From: Heterostelium album PN500
Lineage: Eukaryota; Evosea; Eumycetozoa; Acytosteliales; Acytosteliaceae
Assembly: GCF_000004825.1 (NCBI RefSeq)
Contig: NW_008805074.1
Location: 620,001 to 684,000, forward strand
DNA length: 64,000 nt
Direction of reading: 5' to 3'
Within the stretch, counting starts at the first letter, position 1, and every line of letters begins with the position of its first letter. The notes under the pieces are model-generated. The model did no database searches, was not told the origin of the DNA, and saw nothing but the letters and a program-made list of their open reading frames with translations. The position numbers were made by a program, and so were the translations under genes. Shown piece after piece: positions 42,962 to 54,624 of this stretch.

Positions 42962-44824
42962 ATATTGTTGCTGTGGTGGTTGTTCAATAAGTTTAGTTGG
43001 ATAATAAAAATTGATCCTTCTACTTATAAATCTAAATAATCTTAATATTTTTGATAATTTTTATAAAATATAATAATAAATATTATTATTTTTGTTGTTG
43101 TTGTTTTTTTTTTTAATATTTTTTGTTTTTTTGACCAAAAATAACAAAAAACTAAACTATTTATATTAATTAGTTCTAACTCTCTGGTAACTAAAATATT
43201 ACTTTAAAAGGAAGGTTACAAACAAACACACAATGAATATATATATATTATATATAATTATTTATTAATTTTTGATAAATATAAAAACTTCTCTCTAAAA
43301 TTATTATAATTGAAAAACAACCTATTAATTTAATGAGATATTATTAAAATTTATAATTATATTAATATTTATTATATATTTTTAAAAATAAAGAAAGATA
43401 TTGATGATAGTAAAAAAAATTACAAAAAAAATAAAAAATAAACAAAAAAAAGAAAATTTTATTTTTTTTAATTAAAAAAAAAATAAAAATTAAAATTGCA
43501 ATACCAAAAAAATATATCTACTTTTTTTTTTTTTTTAATCTAAATCCTTAATTATTTTTGTTGCTGTTGTGATTTGGAATAATAAAAATGATTGATTTAT
43601 AAATATATCAATTTCTAACAATCTATCAATATCTATCTATTTATCTGTTTTTGTTATATCTGTTTTTTAATTTTAACAATCTATAAGGGTTGCACAGTAT
43701 TGATGATAATAATATTAATGCTGCCGACACAGTCTTTTTAATGTTTGATTTGATTTGATTTCAAAAGTTTTAACAGTTGTTGTTGTTTATCCTATTTTAT
43801 ATATTCCCTTACTTTTAAATAATAATTAATTGAAATCTTATTCTAATTAAAAGTATTACTCTTAATAATAATTAATATTAATAATGCTGATTGTTTTAAA
43901 AATACTTTTTTTACCTGGTTTCATATTCTTATCTCTCCAACAACACAACCAACCAATTAAAATGAATAACATTTTAATACCTCTTCATTTTTTTATTTTA
44001 TTTTCCTTATAACCCCTTCATATTGATATAAGCATCATCAACAAACAAACAAAAACAAAAAACAACAAAAAGAGTGGATTAGTGTTAGCTATTGAATGAC
44101 TGATTGATTGATCGATTGATTAATTATTTATTATCTATTTTAAATGTTATATTAATATTGGTTGGTTGGTTGGTAAATTATGATTGATTGTTTAGTTTTG
44201 AAAGATTGATAATTCCAATAAAAAGACAAACTAAACGAAATGAACGAACGAATGAATGAATGAATAAGACAGACTAAAAAATTCATTGATTAGCTAATTG
44301 AAACAAATAACCAAATCAAAATCAAAGAAAGTCATTGAGTGATATGATATTTTATTTGATTTGATAATACAATGAATGAGAGAGCAACTTAAAGTTAAGA
44401 ATTTCTTTGATAAAATAATTCATGAAACCTACCTTTGTTAATGAATTAATTATGTTCAAACTAATTTATATTTTCTAAATAAAATAAATAAATAAATAAA
44501 TAAATAAATATATCAAGATCTATTTGATTTGTTTTTTGGTTGAACAAGAAAAAATTAGATTAATTAAAAAACAAAAACAAAAATTAAAAATCTTGAAACA
44601 TCAACCGTAGTTCTTTCAAAATTTGATTGAGATTATTTGATTTATGATGAGGCACACGATTTTTTTCTTGGTCAAACATGATTCCACTAAAATCATTCAT
44701 TGATCTCATCCCTAATCGATAATTAATCATATTTTTGTCTTACATCAACAAAAAAGTTTTGATTGATTCCAATTATTTTCGAATATCAAAATAAATATTT
44801 TTTAATTTTAGTGTTTTAGAATTT
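42962..44824. other. Long A/T-rich spacer
   Basis: About 1.9 kb lie without a convincing gene. The first 80 bases keep the PTP frame open (possible extra upstream exon). Further on are long A/T homopolymers (43430-43540), GATT repeats (44098-44125), a GGTTGGTTGGTTGG patch (44160) and an (AAAT)n run (44483-44510). Confidence 0.5.
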
Positions 44825-45295
44825 CTATTTAATATTTTCTTTGACTGCCAAATCTTCCCAATATTTCAAATAACTTTCTTTGTTCTTCCATAAATAATAC
44901 TTTAAATGACGATCCCATTTTCGCTAAAAATTAATAATGGAATGAAATTAAATGATATTTATTAATATACTACTTTTGTTTTTAAGAAATGATATTATGA
45001 TATATCATAATAATAAACATACGGTGTTCTCTGATATACAAAAATGAAATTGTCTTTGAAAATCGATACAATTTATGAATGCTACATTGTTATCTCTTTT
45101 ACAATTTAATAGATCACTGTAGTGTTCCATACATGAATCCATTACAGCCTCTTGTCTAGTACTGGTCAAGATTGCATTCTTCTTCTTTGTTAATTCATCG
45201 AATTCCTCTGGCATCAAATTAATATTCTGTAAATAATAGTCATCCCAACTCTGAAACTGAGGTTCGTCAATTCTAATTCCACTTTTACTACTCAT
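44825..45295 (-). CDS. Twin-CX9C (CHCH) protein, probably mitochondrial intermembrane space (two exons, 123 aa)
   Basis: Exons 45295-45023 and 44923-44825 on the minus strand join (GTATGT...TTTTTAG, phase 0) to 123 residues. Two CX9C motifs are exact: CMEHYSDLLNC and CIDFQRQFHFC, separated by a short loop, which is the helix-hairpin-helix plan of CHCH proteins. These are imported and oxidised by the Mia40/Erv1 relay in the mitochondrial intermembrane space. Many help assemble or form respiratory complexes. The tail after the second motif is aromatic and basic (KWDRHLKYYLWKNKESYLKY), different from the common COX17/CHCHD types. No presequence is present, as expected for the class. The exact orthologue is not recognised. 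A complex I or cytochrome oxidase related role is possible. Confidence 0.75.
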
Positions 45296-45900
45296 TATTT
45301 TTTGTTTTTATATATATAAATAGATTTATTATATATATATGTGTGTGTTATATGTAAGTTGTTTTGATTACTACTTGAATTTTAACACATTCAAACACTT
45401 TTTTGATGATGATGATGAAGTTGATTGATTATAATAATGATATCGCAAAAATAATCAAAACAAAACACATCTGATTTGATACCACTCTACAAACTATATA
45501 TGTGTGTAATCTTAATGATTAATAAGACGAAAGAAATTTTTTTGTTTTTCAAAATATTTATTTTTTATTTTTTTTTATTTTTCTCTCTTCTCAATTTTTT
45601 GTTGAACTGTTTTCAAACCCAAGAATAAATAATTAAGTTTAAAAACTTATTTAGATTGTTTTAGTTTTTATCAAACAGACAAAATAGAATAGAATAGAAT
45701 TGTCTATTATTATAATTAGGAAAAAAGTAGTAATTTCAATAAATAATTTTTTTTTATTTTATTTTTATTTTATTTTTGTCAATCTAGTTTTTTTTTAAAA
45801 AAAAAGAAAAAAAAGGAAAGGAAAAAAAAAAAATAAAACAAAATCAAAATCAAGATATATTTATTATTTATTCATTTATTTTAGAGAGAATAATTAATTA
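45296..45900. promoter_or_regulatory. Divergent promoter region of the CX9C and PDAP1-like genes
   Basis: The two ATGs (45295 minus, 45901 plus) face away from each other across 605 bases of A/T-rich DNA with GATGATGATGAAG near 45403, long T runs (45738-45800) and an A run just before 45840. No gene or defined factor site is recognised. Confidence 0.45.
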
Positions 45901-46574
45901 ATGGGTTACGGAAAGAGTGGTGGTGGTGGTAGAGGTGGTAGAGGTGGTGGTGGTGGTGCCAATACCAAGCAATTCGGTCGTCAATACGAAAAGTCGAAAT
46001 CAAACTCCAGAGGACAAGAGCGTGTAGTTCGTTATGGTGACGAAGAGGAGATGGATGACATCAGACGTAGAAACGAATCGTCAGACGAAGAGGAAGTCGA
46101 GAAGAACTCATCCGATGAGTCTGAAGACGAAGTTGAATCATCGGAAGAGGAATCATCGGAAGAAGAGAAACCAAAGACTACCACCTCAAATCCAAACAGA
46201 GTTAAAACCGTCACCAAGAAACTAGGTGATATTAACCTAGGTCAAAAGACTGAACTAACAAGAAGAGAAAAGTAATTATCGATAATAATAACAACAATAA
46301 TAAGCATATTATTTATCAATATTCTTGTGTTGCTCATTTTTGAAAATGAATTCAACTTTAACTAATAACCGTTCATTTATCAATTGATAATTATCAAAAT
46401 TTTAGGGAAGAGGTTGCTAAACAACAAGCAGCAGCAAGAGCAGCACAAAAACAACAAAAAGCAGATATGGAGAGACTTATGGTTATCAGACAACAAAGAG
46501 AAGAAGCAGCAAAGAAGAGAGAAGAAGAAAAGAAAGCTTTGGAAGCAAAAGCTGCCGAAAAGAGACGTCAATAA
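45901..46574 (+). CDS. pdap1: PDAP1/HASPP28-like 28 kDa heat- and acid-stable phosphoprotein (two exons, 179 aa)
   Basis: Exons 45901-46271 and 46406-46574 join in phase (GTAATT...TTTTAG) to 179 residues. The protein starts with a Gly/Arg block (GGGGRGGRGGGGGAN), followed by a charged centre with acidic Ser clusters (SSEEESSEEE, likely casein kinase II sites). The end is a conserved Arg/Glu/Lys helix: LTRREKEEVAKQQAAARAAQ, then MERLMVIRQQREEAAKKREE. This C-terminal helix is the signature of the PDAP1/HASPP28 family, small, hydrophilic, heat-stable phosphoproteins of unclear molecular role, reported as PDGF-associated and as RNA-related in other systems. Length (179) matches the human protein (181). 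The symbol is by orthology and tentative. Confidence 0.85.
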
Positions 46575-46764
46575 AATAAATAAATAAATAATAATAAAAA
46601 AAAAAGTAAAATATAAAAAAATCATATAAAAATATATACTTAATAGAAACAAAACTTAATTGATCTATCTTTACAAGTCTAATCTTACAAATAATCTTAA
46701 AAAAACTATTTTTGTTTTTGAACTTTGTGTAATTTTACTTTTTTTATTTTATATAATTTATAAT

Positions 46765-49718
46765 TTATAGTTCGTCATGACCATTTTGGGTTGATTTCTT
46801 TGGTTGATTTTCATTATCATCTTCTGATCCACCATCTTCATCAAACATAGAATTCTTTGTATCTTCTTTTTGTTGTTGTTGATCTTGTTGATCTTGTTGT
46901 TCGATATCAATGGTTTGTTCATTGTTGTTGTTTGTTGGTACATCTTCAGTATTGTTATCAGTGGTTGGTGGTACATCTTCTTTGTTGGCAGTGTTTGATG
47001 ATGACGACGATTTACCATCCTTTGGCTTGGTGGTGGTCGATGGTTTCTTGGGTGGTGGACGCTTCTTCAGCTTCAATTGATCCTTGACGGTCTTTTCGAT
47101 ATCGTAGAACTTGAACTTGATATCGGCACTGGAGAAGCTGAGATCCTTGGTGAAGTCGGCACTGTCAAACTCTGACTTTTTCTCCTTGATCCACTTTTCG
47201 AGTTGCTCCACCTTGTCGGTGATACGCTTGGCGTCCTCTGGCTTCTCCATGTCCTTGGTGAGGTTGGCTACCAGTGGCTTCAGCTTGGTGAGCAGAGTCT
47301 GGAGTTCTTCGAGTGCACCTGGAATGTTTGCCTTCTCAGAGACACGTCTGAAGATCTTGTCTCCCTTCTTCTTGATATCACGATATTGATTTTGGAATTC
47401 GACGATGTCTTCGAGCGAGTTGTCGTTGGCGTCCGACAACCATTGCGAGGTGACGTCAATGTCGGCGAGGAATGTCTCACGCTCCTCTGGAGTGGAGCAA
47501 GCTTGATACTCTTCGGAGTCGAGCTTATCACGTGTCTCATAGATGAATGCTTCGATGTTATTCTTCTCGTGTCTGAGATCACGCAGCGACTTGTCCTTGG
47601 CATCCAATTGATTCAATCGGACATTCATGGTTGCGAGTTGTTCACGAGTCAATGGTTGGACGACACTGTAGACAACGCTGATATTCAATGGAATTCTATG
47701 AACACGTGATACCAACTCGGTTACGGGTGGTGTGGATTCACCAGTCGGTTTTGTTTCTGTTGATTCTTCAGTTGTGGTGGTTCCGTCGGCGGAAGCAGTC
47801 GATGCTGATGATGAGTTGGAAGTTGAATTGCTGGAAGATGGTGTTGATTTGACACGTTGAGTGAAAACAGTGATCTCTGCCTCTGCCTTCTCGAGAATGG
47901 CCATACCATTGGAGTTGAGACGGATCGAACAGGTAATCTTTGGTTTTCCGGTGAAGTTGAGATTGTCTGATGCCACTGGGATATTGCTGACAGTGTAGTA
48001 AGCGATGCTCGATGGTTGTACATCGCTATAGCTAATGTTAACAGAGAACGATTGGTTACTGTAGAATGTCAATGATTTCTTAATATTGATTCTATTATTC
48101 TTACGGAAGAATACTGGTGAATTATTGTTGCTATTGCTGTTTGATGATGGTGATGATTCGTCGTCATCATTTGATTGTTCAACTTGTTGTTCATCTTGTT
48201 GTTGTTGTTGAGACAATACAGTTTGTGGTTGTTGAACCAATTTAACATCGATACCGAATGGTGTGATATCTTTCAATCTAATATCCTTGACACGGAAGTA
48301 ATGTGAAAGACTGGCAGCATAGAAAGTTGCACCACTGGCAACTGCTTCATCTCCATTCAAATGTTTATCCAAAACCTCACGTTTCAAATAAGCTTTGAGA
48401 GCTGCTTGAACACCTGGAATTCTACTACATCCACCAATTAATTCAACGAAATCAATATCGCTCTGGTTGAAGAAGTTAAAAAGTTAGTTGTTGTTTTTGT
48501 TTTCTTTTTTTTGAGATATAGTTAGTTGTTACTTACTGGATTCAATCCATTTGCTTCGATAATTCTTTTCAATGGTGCAACTGCACGTTCAAAGAGTGGA
48601 GCTGCGAGTTCCTCGAATTCGGTACGTGTAATGGCCGATGAGAAATCGGTATCTCCTTGGATTCCACCGATGAAGATGTGTGCCTGTTGGTTGACACTGA
48701 GTGTCTCCTTCATTTTCGATGCCTCTTTGAGCAGCTTGATGGTGAGTTTCAAGTCGTCGGTGTCGACGCTGCTGTCTTGCTTTTTCAGTTTGGCCTTGAG
48801 GTACTCAACAATGACCATATCAAAGTTCAATCCACCGAGATTCTCGTCCCAATCCATCGATTTCACGACGTTGTTGGTGACGGTACGGTTCTTCTTGTTC
48901 TTCACTTCGGTGTGTGAGCTGAAGTGGACCAGCGACAACTTGGTCGACTTGGCACCCATGTCGTAGAAGATGGCGGTTTGATTACGCTCAAACTCACGAT
49001 CGGTCGCGAAATTCAACGATGCCGCGTTGATCGAGTGGACCAGTGACAACACATTCAGACCGGACATCGAGGCAGCATCCAATACTGCCTGACGCTGAGT
49101 GCTTGTCAGCCATGGAGGAATGGCAATAACGCATTCCTTCACGTTGCCATGTATGTAGTTAGAGGCAAGCTCTTTGATACGACGCAGCGTCATAGCGAGC
49201 AACTCCTCCGGTGTATAGTAGACGTCGTCACTGTATTTAACCTTGAAAGTATTTCTCTCGGTGTCATTCGAAACGCTGTAACCGAGTGATCCCATTCCAA
49301 TCTCCTCCAAGATACCATCACGATAGATAGTACCAACCAATGGTTCATATAATGAATATACTTGTTTTGGATTTCTAACCCACTAATAATTTTATTTTTG
49401 TTTTTGGAAAATATTTTATTAATATGTAATTTTTCAAAAATCTATAATTATATATATATATATACATACCAAACTGAATGCATCTGAACCAAATACTCTC
49501 TCTTCACGGAACCAACCAACTTGATGTGGTGTCTTACGTTGTGATTGTTCATTTAAGACCATCTCGTATTTTCCTGGTGAGATCAAACCGATCTTGAAGG
49601 ACTGTGTGCCCAGATCGATACCAATGACACTGGCATTCGATGTACTGACTATAAATATTACAAAAATGAATAGTACTGCAGATATCAATCTGGTACTATT
49701 TAATTTATATAGATTCAT
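46765..49718 (-). CDS. hyou1: Grp170/HYOU1-type ER Hsp70 chaperone (three exons, 930 aa)
   Basis: Exons 49718-49470, 49382-48537 and 48462-46765 on the minus strand give 930 residues. This large Hsp70-like chaperone works in the ER lumen as nucleotide exchange factor for BiP and as a holdase. Evidence: a signal peptide (about 1-29, ...[13 protein letters not shown]), the nucleotide-binding start [19 protein letters not shown], a second phosphate motif [16 protein letters not shown], an adenosine motif [14 protein letters not shown] right after the second intron, and a diverged substrate domain with an acidic/Ser insert. A long helical C-terminal domain ends in GHDEL, an ER-retention signal. 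Motif spelling (IDLGTQS, not GTTNS) and length are characteristic of HYOU1/Lhs1 rather than BiP. The gene is convergent with the PDAP1-like gene. Expression is probably induced by ER stress, but no ERSE site was recognised in the promoter. Confidence 0.9.
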
Positions 49719-50415
49719 GATTGTTTGTTTTTTTTAATCTTTTTATTTTATCCTTTTGATAGAATGAAATATAAATATATATCAATACTACTATATACTT
49801 TGATATATATATATAAATATCTATTTATCTGAAATAAAAATAATTAAAACGATTAAAATTACTATAAATATATAAAAAAAAAAAAACAAAAAAAATGAAA
49901 ATGATATCAAATTAATTTTGAACACACGAAATATTAAAAAAAAAAAAAAAAAACACAAGTCGTGACGAAGCACTAAAAAAAATTAAATAATCTGGGAATG
50001 ACAAGGCACCTGTTTTTTTTTTTTTTTGCTTTGTCACCAAGCTATTAGATTAAACAAACAGAGAATGATATGATATAATACGATAATTAACTGAAACCTG
50101 GTAAAAATAATAATAAATGATCGATTAGCATTTTGTTTTTTTTTTTTGGTTTTAAAAATTATATATTTTCAAAATTTATTTAAATTTGATTACTAAGAAT
50201 GAAATCTATCGTTGTGTAATTTTAAATTGCGTAAAATGTTTGTTGAGTGATTTGATTATTATAAATTGATATAATAAGTTTGATAAGATAATAATATGAT
50301 ATATAAATATTAATAAATATATTTTGTTGTTGCTGAGTTGGAAGATTGTTTTTTTTTGTTTTTTGTTTTTTTGATATTATTATAAATTTTGTTGTTGTCC
50401 AAATACAGATTTGAT
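49719..50415. other. A/T-rich spacer
   Basis: This is the promoter of the HYOU1 gene and the 3' flank of the first ABCB gene. It holds long poly-A and poly-T runs, including 49934-49952, with no gene seen. Confidence 0.5.
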
Positions 50416-53400
50416 TTAAAGTTGTCTTTGTACTAAATTGGCATAGAATCCATTCATTTCCAAGAGTTGTTGATGATTTCCAATTTCGACGACTTTACCA
50501 CCTTTGACAACTGCGATAATGTCAGAGTCGATGATGGTACTGAGACGATGAGCAATGACAATTGAGGTTCTTCCTTTCATGACATTATCAAGTGCTTCTT
50601 GTACAACTGTCTCGGATTTGGAATCGAGAGCACTGGTTGCTTCGTCCAACAAGAGAATCTTTGGATTACGAATGATTGCTCTTGCAATGGCAACACGTTG
50701 TTTCTGTCCACCTGAGAGTTGTGTATACTTATCACCGAGTTGAGTGTCGTATCCATCCGGGAGTTGATCGATGAATGAATGAGCATTGGCTGCTTTGGCT
50801 GCTGCAACAACTTCTTCCATGGTGGCATCGGGTTTACCGTATCTGATGTTCTCAATGATCGATCCGGAGAACAAGAATGGTTCTTGACCGACCAAACCGA
50901 AATTGCTTCTCATCCATGTCAAATTCATATTGGTAATTGGAACACCATCCAAAAGAATTTGTCCTTGTGAAGGATCGTAGAAACGCTCCAACAAACCAAT
51001 GACAGTTGATTTACCACCACCGGAATCACCGACCAATGCAACTTTCTTTCCAGCTGGAATGGTGAGTGAGAAGTCGTTGAAGATCTGTTTGTTTGGACGT
51101 GATGGATAGGCAAAGTTGATATTTCTAAACTCGATGTCACCTCTGATATCTGGAAGAGTATCACCACCTTTGTTGAATGGATCAATCTTTGAGATCTTAT
51201 CGATGAGCTTGAAGATAGCGTTGGTGGCAACTGTTGCTTTGGCCATGTCTGGTGCGAAAGCAGCGGCATTTCCAACACCCATAGCTGACATAACAATGGC
51301 AAAGAATACACGTTGCATCATACCGAATCCATGGATGGTGTTTTGAATGTAAATACAGTGGTCTTTGCTGACTCCATAGATGTAGTCGGGTGGAACACAC
51401 TTGTTAATGTCGGATTGTGGTGCTTTCCATTCACCTTCTGAGACCAATTTACCTCCGTACCAGTAACCAAGTGCCCAAATCCAGAACATTGTTGCTTGAG
51501 TGAAACCAAACACCAAACCAGCAGTCAATGCCTTCTTCTTGGCGATCTTAATTGGATCTTCCAATGCAAACTTGAATTTGTCATAGACCTTCTTCTCGGC
51601 GGTGAATGAACTGACAGTACGAATACCACCGATCGCTTCGGTTGCGATCTGACCGGAACGCGCGTACGCTTCTTTTCCTTCCTTGGAGAAACCAGCCATG
51701 AAATCCATTTCAACTTTACCGGCGAAACCAATGATTGGAACGGTTGCCAGAATGACAAGAGTCAACTTCCAACCGGCGATGAATGCAATGACGAGACCGG
51801 CTACCATTGTAACGATGTTTTGGATGATCAAACCAAGACGTTGACTTGTCATACCTTGTACCAAGGTGGCATCGGTTGCCAAATTAGCAGTGAGAATACC
51901 GGTGGAGTTTTGTGGCATATCGAACCATCCAATCTCCTGACGGATAATCGAACGGAACGAGAAGTAACGGAGATGATAGGTGAGAACTTCACCGATGTAG
52001 GTGAAAGAACAGATTTGGACAAAATTGGCAAGACCTGCGACTGCAGCCAACAATAAGAACCAAAGACACAATGTAATGGCATTGTCATACATATTGACAG
52101 AGTTGAAAACCTTGAGAATCTCAGAGAAAATAATTGAGAAAACTGGCATGATCGCACCGTTTGCCAAAGCACCAATCATACCGAGCAAGAAGAATGGCCA
52201 TTCGGCTTGATTCATCTTGGCAATACGGAGAATTGGAACTTCAGACTTGACTTCTTCCTTCTTTTCTTTCTTCTTCTTCTTCTTCTTCTTGTCGTTGTTG
52301 CTTGAGGAGTCGAGATTGCTACCTTCATCATTGCTGACTTCTTCAGTGTCGGAAGTAGTATCTGAGGAATTACCTTGTTTATCGGAATCATCAGTGGATT
52401 TAACACCACCATGAGTACCTTTACCTTTACCTTTAAGCTTCTTCTTGGCGTCTTCGTCACCGGATTGTTGACGTTGGACGAGAGCAGTGTAGACTCCATT
52501 CATTGCCAACAACTCTGAGTGAGTTCCTTTCTCAACGATAGCACCTCCACGAACAACAGCAATGACATCAGCACCTTGAATAGTTGTCAAACGATGAGCA
52601 ATAACAATAGTAGTACGACCAACCATGAGTTTATCGATGGCTTGTTGTACGAGATGTTCATTTTGAGTATCAAGAGCACTGGTTGCTTCGTCGAGCAAGA
52701 GAATCTTTGGATTTTTGATCATAGCTCTTGCAATGGCAATACGTTGTTTCTGTCCACCAGACATTTGAACACCTTTCTCACCGACTTGAGTGTCATATCC
52801 TTCTGGAAGTGCAGAGATAAAGTCATGAGCATTCGCTGTCTTGGCTGCTTCAATGATTTGTTCCATCGATGCATTTTCATTTCCATATCTGATATTATCA
52901 GCAATTGAAACACCAAACAATGTTGGTTCTTGTGAGACTAAACCAATATTTTGACGAAGACATTTGACATTGATATCTTTGATATTGACACCATCCATCA
53001 AGACTTCACCATCCAATGGATCATAGAAACGTTCTAATAAAGCGATAACAGATGATTTACCACCACCGGAATCACCAACCAATGCAACGGTTTGACCTTT
53101 CTTGATTGCCAAACTAAAGTTATTGAAAATTTGTACTTCTGGACGTGATGGATAGGCAAACGATACATTTCTATATTCAATATCACCTTCGGCAACATGT
53201 TCAATACCTTCCTTTGAGAATGGATCCGATCTTTGATTTACGATCAATGACCTGATAGATCTTGTAAGCAGCACCTCTACCATTTGCGAAATTTGCAAGA
53301 TTTGGAGCTGCTTGTCCTAAAGCCATAGCACCCTAGTATGAAGAATAAAGAAGAATAAGGAAAAAAATTATTGAGGAAAATTGGAAAAAGAAAAATGTTG

Positions 53401-54624
53401 TTAGAAAATTAAATGTTTAAATATGCTATAATTCAATAAATATCTACATACCATAATAACAGCAAAGAATACAGTTAATACATCAGAACCTTGCCAGTCA
53501 CGACCAGCAACTGGATTGTAGGTTTTATCGGTAATCAATTTGGCACCGTACCAGAATGCAAGACTGTAGGATCCAAACATAACAAAGAATACAGATCCAA
53601 TACCGATACCATTCATTACACCCTTTTTACGACCGATAACCAAAGCATCCTTTAGATTATTGGCATACAGTTGATTCTCACGTTCCTCACCAGAGAAAGT
53701 TGCTACGGTTCTGATTGAACCGATCTTTTCTTCGGCGACAGCACCTGCTTTGGCGTATGCATCTTGACCTTTCTTGGTGAGTTCTGTCATCATCTTGGTC
53801 ATGAAAGCACCACATGCTGCGAGCAGAGGAGTAATGGCGAGAATAACCAATGCAAGTTGCCAACCATTGACCAAACCAACAATGAAACCAGAGATAAAAG
53901 TCGAGGTGAAATGAAGGAAATTACCAACTTTCTCACCGATTGCCTCTTGGAAAAGCTGAGTATCCGAGGCGATACGTGTGGCCAACTCTGATGATTTGGT
54001 TACGTCGTACCATCCGATTTCCTGACGGAGAATCGCTTTGAGATATTGTTTACGACAACGGACAGATTGACGCTCACCAGCTACTGACCAGCAAGTTACC
54101 TCGAGGTAACACGCAACGAACATACCGATACCAATATACACGAAGTTCAATGAAACCTTTGAGATTTCATCGATGAGTGAGAAGTTATCTTTTCTCAACT
54201 CCTGATAGGTGAAAACATTCATGACTTGACCGAAAACAATGGAGATGGCTGGCATTGCAACACCAGCTGCAATAGCACCGATCGAACCGATGACCATCAA
54301 CAAGATTTCAATCCATGTAGCGAAACGGAACAACTCAAAGAATCCAACGGTTGGTCCTACTTCGGGTTCGCCTGGTTTCTTCTCGTCTTTCTTTTTTGAC
54401 TCGACGATGGAGGGTGTAGCAGAAGAATCGGGAGTCGATTCCAGCTCACCGTTGGAAGATGGCGATGCTAAAGGCGATGAATCATCGTTGGCCAACGTAT
54501 CGACTATTGGTTTCATAACTAGGCCATCTTGATGGAAGTCAGTATCATGTTTTTTACCTTCGTCGTTTGTGTAATCGTTGTGATTATCACTATCAGCTTG
54601 TCCACCAACGTTATTTTCATCCAT
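50416..54624 (-). CDS. abcB: ABCB (MDR-type) full transporter, tandem copy 1, with a one-base frameshift
   Basis: Exons 54624-53452 and 53332-50416 on the minus strand would give about 1362 residues. The layout is TMD1 (about 85-400), NBD1, an acidic/Lys linker, TMD2 and NBD2, the full ABCB exporter plan for lipids, peptides or drugs at a membrane. NBD1 has Walker A GDSGGGKSSV, signature MSGGQKQR, Walker B ILLLDEATSALD and H-loop VIAHRLTT. NBD2 has GDSGGGKSTV, LSGGQKQR, the same Walker B and VIAHRLST. In early exon 2 the minus strand reads AAAGATCGGATCCA at 53226-53227, with one G too many. The frame starting GAMALGQAAPNLANFANGRG breaks there and resumes at DPFSKEGIEHVAEGDIEYRN. The paralogue at 57658 has no such shift. 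All motifs are intact, so an assembly error or recent mutation is likely. Exact member name not determined. Confidence 0.9.

Noticed and set aside
47203-47709. 168-codon plus-strand frame
   Set aside because: Antisense of the HYOU1 C-terminal domain. Codon-bias shadow.
50416-53298. Treating the ABCB copy 1 exon 2 frame starting MQISQM as a separate half-transporter
   Set aside because: That start lies in the shifted frame of the GAMALGQAAPNLANFANGRG segment. Comparison with copy 2 shows one continuous gene with a one-base shift.
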